A DNA stretch of 64,000 nucleotides from Pseudobdellovibrionaceae bacterium (GTDB lineage Bacteria > Bdellovibrionota > FAC87 > UBA2466 > JACKAF01), in contig JACKAF010000004.1 in the NCBI GenBank assembly GCA_020635235.1, forward strand, positions 124,001 to 188,000, in the 5' to 3' direction. The notes under the pieces are model-generated. The model searched no databases. It saw only the letters and a program-made list of their open reading frames with translations, and was not told the DNA's origin. The number at the start of each line of letters is the position of its first letter. Positions within the stretch are counted from its first letter, which is position 1. A program made the position numbers and the translations under genes. Positions 48,950 through 57,611 of this stretch are shown in pieces.

Positions 48950-50356
48950 CTAGAAGTGGTTGCCGATCTCCACGTACACGTTGGTCCCCTCGCTGTTCAT
49001 CGCAAAATCTCCTCGCAAAATGAAGCGATGGTTCCAGATGGCTCGTATTCCCCAGCCCGTTGAGGCGTGCCAGGGTCCGAAGGTAAGGGGCCTGTCCGTG
49101 TTCCATACACGTCCAAAATCCAGAAAGGGTACAAATCCCAGCGTAAATACCTGGCGGGCCATGTTGAAAGTCAGAGGGTCCCAGCGTAGCTCCAAGGACA
49201 TCGCCAGTTTCAAATTTCCTACAAACTGGTTTTCAAAATAGCCGCGCAAAAACCGGCTCCCTCCAAAACCAAGTGTGCGATTGAGTCCGCCGGTCGCCCC
49301 CATTTCGTAGTACGGGACATTTCCGTTCAGCGTTTCAAAAAATGTCCGGTGAGCAAGAGTCAAAGTCCGGTGCAACGGCCAGTACTGACGGTATTCGTAG
49401 GTACCGCGGAAGAAGTCGTAGTCGCTTCCCAGAATTCGGTTGTAGAAGACGAGGAAGAGTTCGTGGGCGGAGCCTCGGGATGGGTAGGGCTCGAAATCGG
49501 TGCGATCGTCGATGATCGCAAGTCCAAAGTAGTGTGTCCGTCCGCCGTTGACTCCCGCCGGCGCCTGCTGCGCGAGCAAACTGCCCGCCGGAGCGGTAAT
49601 GGTGGACCACTTCAAACCCAGCACGGGACCGATCAACAGATTGCGACCAAAACGTTTTAGGAACTCCAAGGTGAAGCTCGGTTGGTGGCGGATATTCTGG
49701 TAAACAAGCGCATTTTGATAGGCAGCGTTTCTATCTACGGTTGTTTCGTTGGAGAGCCCAAAGTAGCGTTGCTGTAAATCGCGATCGAGTGCCGCGCGGC
49801 CCCGAATTCTGAAGTTTCCGTTAAAGGCCCTCGGCAAGTCGAGTTGGATGAAATGTTTGAGCTGACCCTGGTCGCTCGCAAGAACCTGTCCCATGAACTG
49901 GGCCTTATGTGGATCTTGGCGTCGGATGTTGTTCATCATGATGTGGACGCCAAGATGAACGCCGGTGTTGCGAGCGGGGAAAAAAATTGGAATACCCTGG
50001 ACCGTCCAAGGGTCTCCGAGAAACGTAAAGGACTTCTGTTTGATGAGCCGGTCAATACGCATGACCATTTGTTCACCAAAGTCTTTGATGTCCTCTCCCA
50101 TTTCCTTGATACCGTCGCCTACATTCTTTTCTTCGCCTTCTTCCGCGGTTGCAGGGACCCTTTTCTTGGGGAGGCGCGCCCGTTTTTTTGGAGCTTTCTT
50201 GTTTTTCTTGTTCGGTGTCTTTTTCTGGCTCGTCTTGGCTTCTTTTTTAGAAACCACGGCGACCATGGGGCCCAGCAGCGGCGGGGCGCCTGCTTGCAAA
50301 GGGATCAGCGTAAAAATGATTAGCGCGAGAAGCAGAATGTGGGCGTGATGATGCAT
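48950..50356 (-). CDS. BamA/Omp85-like outer-membrane protein with a Lys-rich N-terminus
   Basis: Protein of 468 residues. A signal peptide (about 1-23) is followed by a strongly basic stretch (about 36-70: KKxxKKTPNKKNKKAPKKRARLPKKR), unusual for an exported protein. The C-terminal 370 residues alternate in the pattern of a 16-stranded barrel and end MNSEGTNVYVEIGNHF. LGFGGSRFLRGYFENQF resembles the surface-antigen (D15/BamA) barrel signature (GGxxxxRG). No POTRA domain is seen, so it is not BamA itself. Confidence 0.78.
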   Translation of the reverse strand: MHHHAHILLLALIIFTLIPLQAGAPPLLGPMVAVVSKKEAKTSQKKTPNKKNKKAPKKRARLPKKRVPATAEEGEEKNVGDGIKEMGEDIKDFGEQMVMRIDRLIKQKSFTFLGDPWTVQGIPIFFPARNTGVHLGVHIMMNNIRRQDPHKAQFMGQVLASDQGQLKHFIQLDLPRAFNGNFRIRGRAALDRDLQQRYFGLSNETTVDRNAAYQNALVYQNIRHQPSFTLEFLKRFGRNLLIGPVLGLKWSTITAPAGSLLAQQAPAGVNGGRTHYFGLAIIDDRTDFEPYPSRGSAHELFLVFYNRILGSDYDFFRGTYEYRQYWPLHRTLTLAHRTFFETLNGNVPYYEMGATGGLNRTLGFGGSRFLRGYFENQFVGNLKLAMSLELRWDPLTFNMARQVFTLGFVPFLDFGRVWNTDRPLTFGPWHASTGWGIRAIWNHRFILRGDFAMNSEGTNVYVEIGNHF

Positions 50357-50426
50357 CAGGTTAAGCTGAAGGCAGAGATATTCTAATTATCGCGCGAGTA
50401 CAAGTATTTAGAAAGGTTTACCTGGC

Positions 50427-51065
50427 TTAGAATTCGAAGTGAATGCCCAGTCCCGCGAACGGGCCAGATAAGTCGAGTTCCGCCCCGCCGCTTAGGTAGT
50501 CGGTGCCACCACTTGTGAAGCTCCCAAGATGGGCGAATCGATAGCCGACCTCCACAAAAAATGCGTGGTAGCGACTAAAACTCAGCGCTCCGACGACGCG
50601 TCCGTGGAAGGTGAGCTGCTTTGTGGGCGTGGTGAAGGTCCCGGCGGTCGAGTCAATTTGCAGCTGCAATGGGTACCCCAGTCCTCCCAGGATGTAGAGC
50701 TGCAACCGATTGTCTGCTTGTGCGATCCCTAATTCGCCACCTATCGCAAGGTACCGCAGCGCATCACTTTGAGATCCGGTACCGGGATCGAAAACGCGAC
50801 CAGCGAGCCAATAGTCAAACCTGGCGCCGATGTACCAGTTGTCGTGTATCAGGACTCCGATTCCGCCTGCGATGGGGTAGTAGGGAGAATACTTGGTAGT
50901 GTAACTGGCGCCGGCAACGGTGTCCGCGGCGGTGCTCGCAAAGCTTGCTTCAAAAGCACCGGAAATAAGAATGCGTACATCCTTGGCGCGCCGATAACTG
51001 CGTGCCTGAACGTCTCCGGCGCAAAGCAGCATGGCCAAACACATGAATGTAAGAGAAACACGCAT
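50427..51065 (-). CDS. Outer-membrane beta-barrel protein (8-stranded type)
   Basis: Protein of 212 residues with a signal peptide (about 1-21) and a mature part of alternating polar/hydrophobic strands, ending GIHFEF, the terminal Phe typical of barrel proteins. The size fits an eight-strand OmpA/OmpW-like barrel. No specific family recognised. Confidence 0.82.
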   Translation of the reverse strand: MRVSLTFMCLAMLLCAGDVQARSYRRAKDVRILISGAFEASFASTAADTVAGASYTTKYSPYYPIAGGIGVLIHDNWYIGARFDYWLAGRVFDPGTGSQSDALRYLAIGGELGIAQADNRLQLYILGGLGYPLQLQIDSTAGTFTTPTKQLTFHGRVVGALSFSRYHAFFVEVGYRFAHLGSFTSGGTDYLSGGAELDLSGPFAGLGIHFEF

Positions 51066-51110
51066 TCACCGTCTCTATCGGAAAGTATGGTGCTGAAGTA
51101 AAATTACGGG

Positions 51111-51713
51111 ATGACACAAAAGGACGCGCTATACGCCGCTTCGTTTAGCTTGATGATGCCTGGATTGGGGCAGCTCTATACACACCGCGTAGTTCCGGGG
51201 GTTGGCTTTTTCATGATTTTCGCAACCTGCATGGCGCTCCCCAATCTTCGCTTTGCGTTGCCCTTTTTGGTGATGGGTGCTGCCGCTGAGGCCTATTTTT
51301 CTTTGAAGGCAAAGGCCCGGGAAGGCGAGTCCTGGCGCACGGGCGAAGTCGCGTACTGGAAATCTCAAAAGGACCAATACCGCCTACCGCTCTTTAGCTT
51401 TGTCGGCGTTCTGGGAGGGATTGCGTGGATTTTCCTTTTTTTTCCGCAAGTGAGTCCACTAGGCGCTCAGTCGGACATGAATGATAGAGCCGATCAGCTC
51501 GCTAAGAATGTCTATCTGTACCGCGCGCGTCACGGGGTGCCGCCACAATCGCTAGAAATAGCATTAAGAGAAAGCCGACAGGACAATCTCCTGTTGGATC
51601 CTTGGGGTTCCGCTTATCAATTGGAAGTGTCGGAAAGAGGGTTTGCGATCCGGTCGGCGGGCCCCGATTCCAAGATGGGGACTTCCGACGATAGCCGCTA
51701 CACTTTTCCCTAA
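51111..51713 (+). CDS. Membrane protein fused to a GspG-like C-terminal domain
   Basis: Protein of 200 residues with four likely membrane segments in the first 115 residues (begins FSLMMPGLGQLYTHRVVPGVGFFM, a DUF5683/TM2-like motif). The C-terminal 65 residues read as the calcium-binding end of a type II secretion pseudopilin: LLDPWGSAYQLEV, then SAGPDSKMGTSDD. In GspG these motifs come at the end of a pilin, not after membrane helices. No other T2SS gene is in the window. Confidence 0.75.
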   Translation: MTQKDALYAASFSLMMPGLGQLYTHRVVPGVGFFMIFATCMALPNLRFALPFLVMGAAAEAYFSLKAKAREGESWRTGEVAYWKSQKDQYRLPLFSFVGVLGGIAWIFLFFPQVSPLGAQSDMNDRADQLAKNVYLYRARHGVPPQSLEIALRESRQDNLLLDPWGSAYQLEVSERGFAIRSAGPDSKMGTSDDSRYTFP

Positions 51714-51718
51714 TCTGA

Positions 51719-52291
51719 CTAGTTTGAGGGTGTGAGTCCGCCAAGGATGGTGAACACGGCGGAATCAAAGCCTCTGCCGTTGTTGCCACACTTCTTGGTC
51801 TTGATACTGTTGTACATCGCCAAAGCTATCTGCTGGCGTGCTTCATTCCGTTGAGCTTCGGTCAAACCGGTAGCGGCGCGCAGCTGACGGTTGGTTTCCG
51901 TCATAATCGCTATGCCGAGAGATTGACTAAAACAGCTCGTCAGGCGGCAGAGTCCATCGTCAAACATGTCTCTCGCCGTTACGTAGGGAGTGAGTTTACC
52001 CGGTGCCTTTTCGATTGTCTTTTTCACGCACGCAGACATTTGGTGGGTGAAAAGCAAAAGCTGACTGAAATCTGAAAAACGCCCGTCGCGCAATCCCGTG
52101 AGTACGTTTCCCGGCAAGTACAAACCGCCAGCCGCGTCGAAAGCAATCCCGCCCATGTTGACTAGCCAAGCGTAGATATTGTCGGCCGTAGGGCGCTCCG
52201 CTTTGGCGACCTGGCTGAAGCTTAGCGCTACAGCGAATACCAGGATGAAAGGCAGACGCGTAAAGAAATTATATTCCTGATGGCGTTTCAT
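51719..52291 (-). CDS. Exported protein of unknown function with a repeat-rich leader
   Basis: Protein of 190 residues with a signal peptide (about 10-29) and a helical mature part with several cysteines. No family recognised. The leader contains three 13-base copies of GCAACT-n7, and the third copy spans the ATG. It shares 19 bases with the structured RNA at 19699-19717, so common post-transcriptional control is possible. Confidence 0.65.
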   Translation of the reverse strand: MKRHQEYNFFTRLPFILVFAVALSFSQVAKAERPTADNIYAWLVNMGGIAFDAAGGLYLPGNVLTGLRDGRFSDFSQLLLFTHQMSACVKKTIEKAPGKLTPYVTARDMFDDGLCRLTSCFSQSLGIAIMTETNRQLRAATGLTEAQRNEARQQIALAMYNSIKTKKCGNNGRGFDSAVFTILGGLTPSN

Positions 52292-52323
52292 AGTTGCGTT
52301 CCTTAGTTGCGTTACAAAGTTGC
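52292..52323 (-). repeat. 13-base tandem repeats over the ribosome site and start of the gene ending at 52291
   Basis: On the minus strand the sequence is GCAACTTTGTAAC, GCAACTAAGGAAC, then GCAACT-ATGAAAC, in which the ATG is the start codon. AGTTGC on the plus strand occurs at 52292, 52305 and 52318, exactly 13 apart. The middle unit contains the ribosome site AAGGA. The upstream 19 bases are identical to 19699-19717. Confidence 0.75.
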
Positions 52324-52332
52324 TAAAAAATC

Positions 52333-53376
52333 TTACTGTATCCCGAGCAATCTCAACTGAATCACTCGTCTCAGCTGAGGATTCATGTTCTTAAAGAGTC
52401 GCTGAAAGCTCGGTGTGAAAAGAACTAAACCCTTGCGGTAGCACTGGCCTACGATTTTCATCGCTTCCACGTACTTCACCGGGATGGGGTTGGTGCTATC
52501 AGATTCTTTAAGAATGTTGTACTGACCCTTACAGCCAGGTACCAAATGCTTTCCAGAACCTTCGTCCGGTCGGGTTAATTCCACGCGAGGTGCGGGTTTC
52601 CCGTTGCTCGCGATGTCCGTGCCAAGTCCGGTGTATTTACCGACCGTGATGGCACCGATACCGTTTTGGTTCACATTCATGATACCGGTGTCTTCACCTT
52701 TGGTGACTTTGAACTTTACGTCACCAAGGCCCAAACCGCCTGCGATACCGGTATTCACCGTATCTGACGTGGTTTGCCCACCAAAGTCGCCGTCATTGTC
52801 TGTGTTTCCGTTGCCGCTGCTCGCCCGGCGGAAGAATTTCTTCTGGTAAATTCCGGTTACGGTGACCGTTCCCTTTTCGCTACCGCACGAACCCGTATGG
52901 GTACCGGAAATCGGTTCACCCGGACGAGGTACGTAGTCGTCTACCGATTCCAAGCAAGCTGTGAGCAACTCACCGCCGAGGCCAATGAGTTCAAAAGCGG
53001 CCTGAGGATCCGCCGCGTCGGCAGCGTTTTCAAGCGCGGCCTGGAGGCGTTCCGCTAGTGCCGGCGGTATGTCGGCCTCGTTCTGCGGGTTTACGTTCTG
53101 AAGTTCTTGCAAAACGTTCCCCAAACCAAGCTGATCCGCTTGACCTAGGTCGCCAAAATCTGTCGGGTTGTTTTGAGTAGAGTCATCCAAGCCAGAGAGA
53201 TCAATTCCAGGGTTGGAATTGCTATTTGTCGGAAATGTCGCTTGGACGTCAGGAACGAATTCGTTCGGAATGCCGTAAGAACCAGCGAAGTTCGATCGCG
53301 AGTTACAAGCGCTGAAGAAGGACGCTACGGCAAGAGCCACTAAGGGGGCTGTGTAGTTCTTGATGTTGAGTCTCAT
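52333..53376 (-). CDS. Lipoprotein of unknown function
   Basis: Protein of 347 residues with a lipoprotein signal ending FFSAC (lipidated C24). An Asn/Asp-rich, low-complexity region (about 40-95) is followed by a Gly-rich beta-type domain (about 120-250) and a polar C-terminus. No family recognised. The leader has one GCAACTTT copy 25 bases before the ATG, like its downstream neighbour. Confidence 0.72.
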   Translation of the reverse strand: MRLNIKNYTAPLVALAVASFFSACNSRSNFAGSYGIPNEFVPDVQATFPTNSNSNPGIDLSGLDDSTQNNPTDFGDLGQADQLGLGNVLQELQNVNPQNEADIPPALAERLQAALENAADAADPQAAFELIGLGGELLTACLESVDDYVPRPGEPISGTHTGSCGSEKGTVTVTGIYQKKFFRRASSGNGNTDNDGDFGGQTTSDTVNTGIAGGLGLGDVKFKVTKGEDTGIMNVNQNGIGAITVGKYTGLGTDIASNGKPAPRVELTRPDEGSGKHLVPGCKGQYNILKESDSTNPIPVKYVEAMKIVGQCYRKGLVLFTPSFQRLFKNMNPQLRRVIQLRLLGIQ

Positions 53377-53562
53377 CGTTAATCCCAGTTGAAAAACTAA
53401 AGTTGCAATCCAGTAACTACCCGTTGGAAGTGCAAGGTGTGTGCCGTGTGTGCAGGCACGAGGTGATGGGTACTTGTATACACCACCTGTTTAAGGCCTG
53501 ACGCGCGCCGGTGAAGACAGCTAGTAAACACTAATAATTTCAAAGCCTTATACTGACTAGGT

Positions 53563-53592
53563 CTTAGGCACTTGCCGCCCAGGGCGCCTAAG
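53563..53592 (+). promoter_or_regulatory. Inverted repeat in the divergent intergenic region
   Basis: CTTAGGC (53563-53569) and GCCTAAG (53586-53592), a seven-base inverted repeat with a 16-base spacer, 56 bases before the PP-loop gene start. A short T-run lies ten bases on. It fits an operator or a leader hairpin. The 271-base gap also holds the promoter for the minus-strand lipoprotein. Confidence 0.35.
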
Positions 53593-53647
53593 CATTGAAT
53601 TTTTGGGATCAATTCGGTACAAGTCGGTGCAATACTGACGGCGGTTC

Positions 53648-54655
53648 ATGAATCAAGAAAGCAAAACTCCAAAGGCTATCGCGCTCATGTCTGGCGGGCT
53701 GGACAGCACGCTGGCGGCAAAGCTCATTCAGGATCAAGGGGTGGAAGTCATCGGCCTTCACCTGGCCTCGCCCTTTGGGTGCCTTACCGATGTAAAGACC
53801 AACGCGGCCGCCATCGGCGTACCTCTTATTATTAAAGAAAAGGGCGAAGCCTACCTCGACCTCGTGAAGAACCCCCGATTTGGCTACGGCCGGAACATGA
53901 ACCCCTGCATTGATTGCCGTGTATTCATGTTCGAGCTAGCCGAGATCGTGCGTGAAGAGGAAGGGGCTGACTTTATTATTACCGGAGAAGTTCTAGGCCA
54001 AAGGCCGATGAGCCAGCAGCGTCGGGCGATGGTAAAAATTGATAAGGAAGCCGACATGCGGGGCGAGATCCTGCGACCGCTTTCTGCGAAGCTGTTTGAG
54101 CCCACGGTGGCGGAAGAAAAAGGTTGGGTTAAGCGCGAGCAACTGCTCGCCCTTAACGGCCGCGGGCGCAAAGCGCAGCTTGAGCTTGCGGAAGCGTATG
54201 GGATTCAGAATTTTGAGCCCCCCGGCGGCGGGTGCCTTTTGACCGAATCAAGCTTCTCGGGAAGGCTTCGAGACTACTTTGATGTGGAAAATGTCTCGGG
54301 TGAAGCCCGCTTGGTGCGGAGTAGTTTACTTCGCCACGGCCGCTATTTAAGAGTCGCCGACAAGGTTCGTCTACTGGTTGGCCGCCATGAGCAAGAGAAT
54401 AACGTGCTGAACCAGCAGTGGCGTCGAGCGGAAGCCGTGCATTTTAAGCCAGAAAACTTTCAAGGCCCCGAAGCCATCGCCTTTGGCCCGGTTCCCGACG
54501 AAATGTTTCAGATGATCGGGGGAATTCTGGCCCGTTACGGAAAGCCTCATCCGGTAGAGCAGAACACTATTGAATACCAATCCTCTTCCTCTAAGGGCAC
54601 CTTCGTCCTACATACTGTGGTGCCTGAGGAAACCATTAAGGAAATGATAGTATGA
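53648..54655 (+). CDS. PP-loop ATPase, tRNA thiolation-like
   Basis: Protein of 335 residues. The PP-loop motif ALMSGGLDST (S15-T21) marks a nucleotide-binding adenylyltransferase, and NPCIDC (C87-C90) is the paired cysteine region of MnmA/ThiI-type thiouridine synthases. Downstream GGGCLLTE suggests a further Cys-containing loop. It resembles MnmA-like sulfurtransferases with a C-terminal domain different from MnmA. It is coupled to pyrF by an ATGA overlap. Confidence 0.8.
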   Translation: MNQESKTPKAIALMSGGLDSTLAAKLIQDQGVEVIGLHLASPFGCLTDVKTNAAAIGVPLIIKEKGEAYLDLVKNPRFGYGRNMNPCIDCRVFMFELAEIVREEEGADFIITGEVLGQRPMSQQRRAMVKIDKEADMRGEILRPLSAKLFEPTVAEEKGWVKREQLLALNGRGRKAQLELAEAYGIQNFEPPGGGCLLTESSFSGRLRDYFDVENVSGEARLVRSSLLRHGRYLRVADKVRLLVGRHEQENNVLNQQWRRAEAVHFKPENFQGPEAIAFGPVPDEMFQMIGGILARYGKPHPVEQNTIEYQSSSSKGTFVLHTVVPEETIKEMIV

Positions 54656-55341
54656 GCAAACCCTTCGATAAAGTCATAGTCGCCCTCGATCACGATCATC
54701 CAGACAAGGCCAAAGCGCTGGTGGATGAAGTTGGAAGTCTGATTGATTGGTACAAGATTGGGCCGGTGCTATTTACTCGCAGCGGACAGGAACTCATCCG
54801 TTTTCTGCATGAGCGCAACAAAAAGATATTCCTCGACCTCAAACTGCATGACATCCCGAATGTGGTCGCGAAAACGGTAGAGGAAGTGGCGGAAATGGGC
54901 GTGCAGTACCTGACGATACACAGTCTCGGTGGACGCAAAATGATGGAAGAGGCGTCGAGTGCCTGCAGAGGCCTCCCGCTAAAACTCCTTGCCGTTACCA
55001 TGCTTACTAGCCACAGCACAGAAGAGTTTAATGAGCTCGGGTTCCAGGGTGATTCTGAGTCGATGGTTTTACATCTGCAGCAAATGGCCATGGAATCGCG
55101 GTGTGCGGGCATTGTGTGCTCGGCGCACGAGATCAAGCGTATCCGTCAAAGCGCCGTTCCTGGATTCCTGCTGGTTACTCCCGGTATCCGTCTGAAGGAT
55201 CGCGAAGTCTATCAAGACGATCAAAGCCGTGTGGCGACTCCGGCCGAGGCCATCGAGTGGGGAGCCGATCAAATAGTGGTGGGGCGTCCCATCACCGGTG
55301 CCCGTGAGCCGAGACAAGTGGTCGAGCATCTCTTTGGCTAG
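54652..55341 (+). CDS. pyrF: Orotidine 5'-phosphate decarboxylase
   Basis: Protein of 229 residues with a TIM barrel. The catalytic Lys-Asp array is in IFLDLKLHDIPNVV; LVTPGIRL and ADQIVVGRPIT complete the phosphate-binding site. It makes UMP. It starts within the stop of the PP-loop gene and overlaps the next gene, so three unrelated functions (tRNA modification, UMP synthesis, rRNA methylation) are coupled. Confidence 0.97.
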   Translation: MSKPFDKVIVALDHDHPDKAKALVDEVGSLIDWYKIGPVLFTRSGQELIRFLHERNKKIFLDLKLHDIPNVVAKTVEEVAEMGVQYLTIHSLGGRKMMEEASSACRGLPLKLLAVTMLTSHSTEEFNELGFQGDSESMVLHLQQMAMESRCAGIVCSAHEIKRIRQSAVPGFLLVTPGIRLKDREVYQDDQSRVATPAEAIEWGADQIVVGRPITGAREPRQVVEHLFG

Positions 55342-56056
55342 TCACGAACTTGAAATTACCTCCGCAGGTGCGATTGAACACCTGCTTGTACATCGTCCGG
55401 CACAGATCCGAAAACTCATCGTGGGGGGGCGTGGTCCAAGACGTGAAAATATTCTAGAACTCGCTCGCCGCGCTGGCGTCGCTGTTGAAGAGAAAAATCA
55501 GGAAGGGCTTCGCGCCTTACTCAATCCTTATCCTTATGCCGATCTGGACCGTTGGTTGTCCGAGTTGCCCGCCAAGGCGCTGGTCGTGGTGCTAGATCAT
55601 CTGGAAGATCCACAAAACTTCGGGGCGATCTGTCGGACAGCTGAAGCTCTAGGTGTAAACGGTGCGATTATTCCTAAGGATCGCAGTGTGGAAGTGACTG
55701 CTGGGGTCTATCATGCTTCAGTGGGCGGCGTGGCCAATCTTCCCATTGTCAAAGTTACCAATCTTTCAGCAACCATCAAGCGCTTGCGCGATGAGGGCTT
55801 TTGGATCGTGGGAACGGCTCTTGGCGAAAAGTCCACCGCGCCCGCGCAAGTGCCTGACTTTGATCGTGTGGCGCTCGTCCTAGGTTCCGAGTACTCGGGA
55901 ATGAGCGAAAAACTTGTGGATAAATGTGACTGGCAGGTAAATGTCCCGTTGGTCGGCACGGTTCCCTCGCTCAACGTGAGTGCAGCCGCTGCGATTCTTC
56001 TGTTTGAGTTCAGCAAGCGCCTTTCGGTACCCCCTTCTGCTCCTCCGCAACAGTAG
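55334..56056 (+). CDS. rlmB: RlmB-like 23S rRNA 2'-O-methyltransferase (SpoU family)
   Basis: Protein of about 240 residues. An N-terminal substrate-binding part (about 1-75) precedes the SPOUT domain with LDHLEDPQNFGAICRTAEALG (motif 1), LVLGSEYSGMSE (motif 2) and VPLVGTVPSLNVSAAAAILLFE (motif 3), the knotted SAM site. The frame opens at GTG 55298, but TTG 55334 fits homologues better. It is either RlmB (G2251) or a close TrmH-family relative. Overlaps pyrF. Confidence 0.85.
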   Translation: MASHELEITSAGAIEHLLVHRPAQIRKLIVGGRGPRRENILELARRAGVAVEEKNQEGLRALLNPYPYADLDRWLSELPAKALVVVLDHLEDPQNFGAICRTAEALGVNGAIIPKDRSVEVTAGVYHASVGGVANLPIVKVTNLSATIKRLRDEGFWIVGTALGEKSTAPAQVPDFDRVALVLGSEYSGMSEKLVDKCDWQVNVPLVGTVPSLNVSAAAAILLFEFSKRLSVPPSAPPQQ

Positions 56057-56180
56057 CCGCTACAGAGGAAACTAATAGGTTGACTTCATGTGTCACGCCT
56101 TCTATTGCGGGGAAAGGCGGCGACAAAATCACAATTAAATTTTACCCAGCGATGGGGCCCTGCAATGGGGGAGGTCAGAA

Positions 56181-57611
56181 GTGCGTTTTCGGACCCTTGT
56201 TTTTAGTTTAATAGGACTGGTGTGTCTCTACTCAGGGACTGCTTCGGCACACGCAAACTACCATACGCCAACAGATTTGGCCGCCCGCTTTGGTGAGGCC
56301 TTTCACCCGCTAGAGGCACCGAGGGGCGATGCCTATCTGGAGTCCGTGAAGCGAGCGGGGCGCAACATTGCGTGCTCCGTGATGGTAGCGACTTACTCGA
56401 ACCGTCTTTTGCAGCGGGCCCACCACCACATCGCGAAAGGTTTTCATAACGGCATCATTGGGCAGGCCCTGGTTAAGTTTGAGCTGCTTTCCAATCGACC
56501 CGAATGGACGCGCCACGGGCTTTTTTCTGACGACATTCCTGCAACGGTATACGGTGTCGCGAGTTTGACGACCGGGCGGGCGGATGAAGATCCGTGGCAT
56601 TTGAAACCGGACGTAACGGGAATGTCTGTGGGCTTGGACGTGAATGGAAAGTGGACTGTCCTAACGACGACTGCCTCGGTGGGTGCTTTCGGATCGACGC
56701 TCGAAGGATTTTCCCACTTAGGAAGTTTTTCTGCGATTGGGGCCAAGTTTTTTGGTGGTATTCCGATGGAGCGGATCGCATACGTTTTAAGGACATTGAA
56801 AGAGGATGCGCCACTCGACGATGAACCCTATTTTTTTCAGGGACTCAGGCGGCGGAGAATGGAGATCGGTGGGCTTATCGGCGAAGGGGCTTTTGTCCTG
56901 CGTCACCCTATCGCGGGTCTTGGAACGCTCGTTCCCGCCATTTTGAGTGGGCGCAGAACGCCGTTTTTCGGTTATCGGGACGTGGGTTTTGGAAGTGGCC
57001 ACGCTTACCTACTTGAAGAAACGCCTCAAATGAAAGATCGCGTGGCGTTCCGTTACGGTTTCAGGCTCGCCGGACCGCCCTACAATCAGCACATCCGTGA
57101 AAAGATTCCCGGCTGGATAAAGACCTTCACGCGCGCGATCATTGACGGCGACTACAGCTATTTGTCGACGGAATTCAACCGGCGAATGGAGGAAGGCGAA
57201 GTGGTTTATGAAATGTATGTGCAACGTGAAGACAAAGATAATCCTCGTCGCACACCCATTGAGCGGACCCACCGGCGGTGGAAGTCAGAGAAAATCCCCG
57301 TGGCACTCGTCACCCTGCAGGGAAAGCCTGGCAACACTGCGTGGTCGTTTGTGACTTCAGACACGGCGCGGATGGTGCGGCGAATGCCTTTCAACCCAGG
57401 ATTCAATTTCCATCTACCGCTCGGGGATTTGGGTTACGGCCGCGCGGTCGGGCCTCTGGTGAATAATATCTCAGGTGCCTATTGGGAAAGTGCGGCGACT
57501 CGTCAGGCTCGTGCCATTGTCGGGGGAAGTGTGGACGATGCCGAAATGGCAAGAGCTTTGGAAGAGATCCAGGCCGTACACCGGGCAGCACGCGCTCTTC
57601 AGCCGAACTAG
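56181..57611 (+). CDS. Exported catalase-like heme protein
   Basis: Protein of 476 residues starting at GTG 56181 (GGAGGT six bases ahead), with a signal peptide (about 1-24). The pattern of the catalase superfamily is visible: AHHHIAKGFHNG, RHGLFSDDIPAT, DVTGMSVGLDV, and near the C-terminus FNPGFNFHLPLGDLGYGRAVG followed by YWESAATRQ. In catalases these positions carry the distal His, the RHG/substrate channel and the C-terminal RxxxY region. It is most like small catalase-related proteins (including allene-oxide-synthase type). Exact activity and heme ligand are uncertain. Confidence 0.5.
   Translation: MRFRTLVFSLIGLVCLYSGTASAHANYHTPTDLAARFGEAFHPLEAPRGDAYLESVKRAGRNIACSVMVATYSNRLLQRAHHHIAKGFHNGIIGQALVKFELLSNRPEWTRHGLFSDDIPATVYGVASLTTGRADEDPWHLKPDVTGMSVGLDVNGKWTVLTTTASVGAFGSTLEGFSHLGSFSAIGAKFFGGIPMERIAYVLRTLKEDAPLDDEPYFFQGLRRRRMEIGGLIGEGAFVLRHPIAGLGTLVPAILSGRRTPFFGYRDVGFGSGHAYLLEETPQMKDRVAFRYGFRLAGPPYNQHIREKIPGWIKTFTRAIIDGDYSYLSTEFNRRMEEGEVVYEMYVQREDKDNPRRTPIERTHRRWKSEKIPVALVTLQGKPGNTAWSFVTSDTARMVRRMPFNPGFNFHLPLGDLGYGRAVGPLVNNISGAYWESAATRQARAIVGGSVDDAEMARALEEIQAVHRAARALQPN

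Noticed and set aside
53430..53460. GTGTGTG-rich tract as a repeat array
   Set aside because: It is short low-complexity sequence with no regular unit or spacing.
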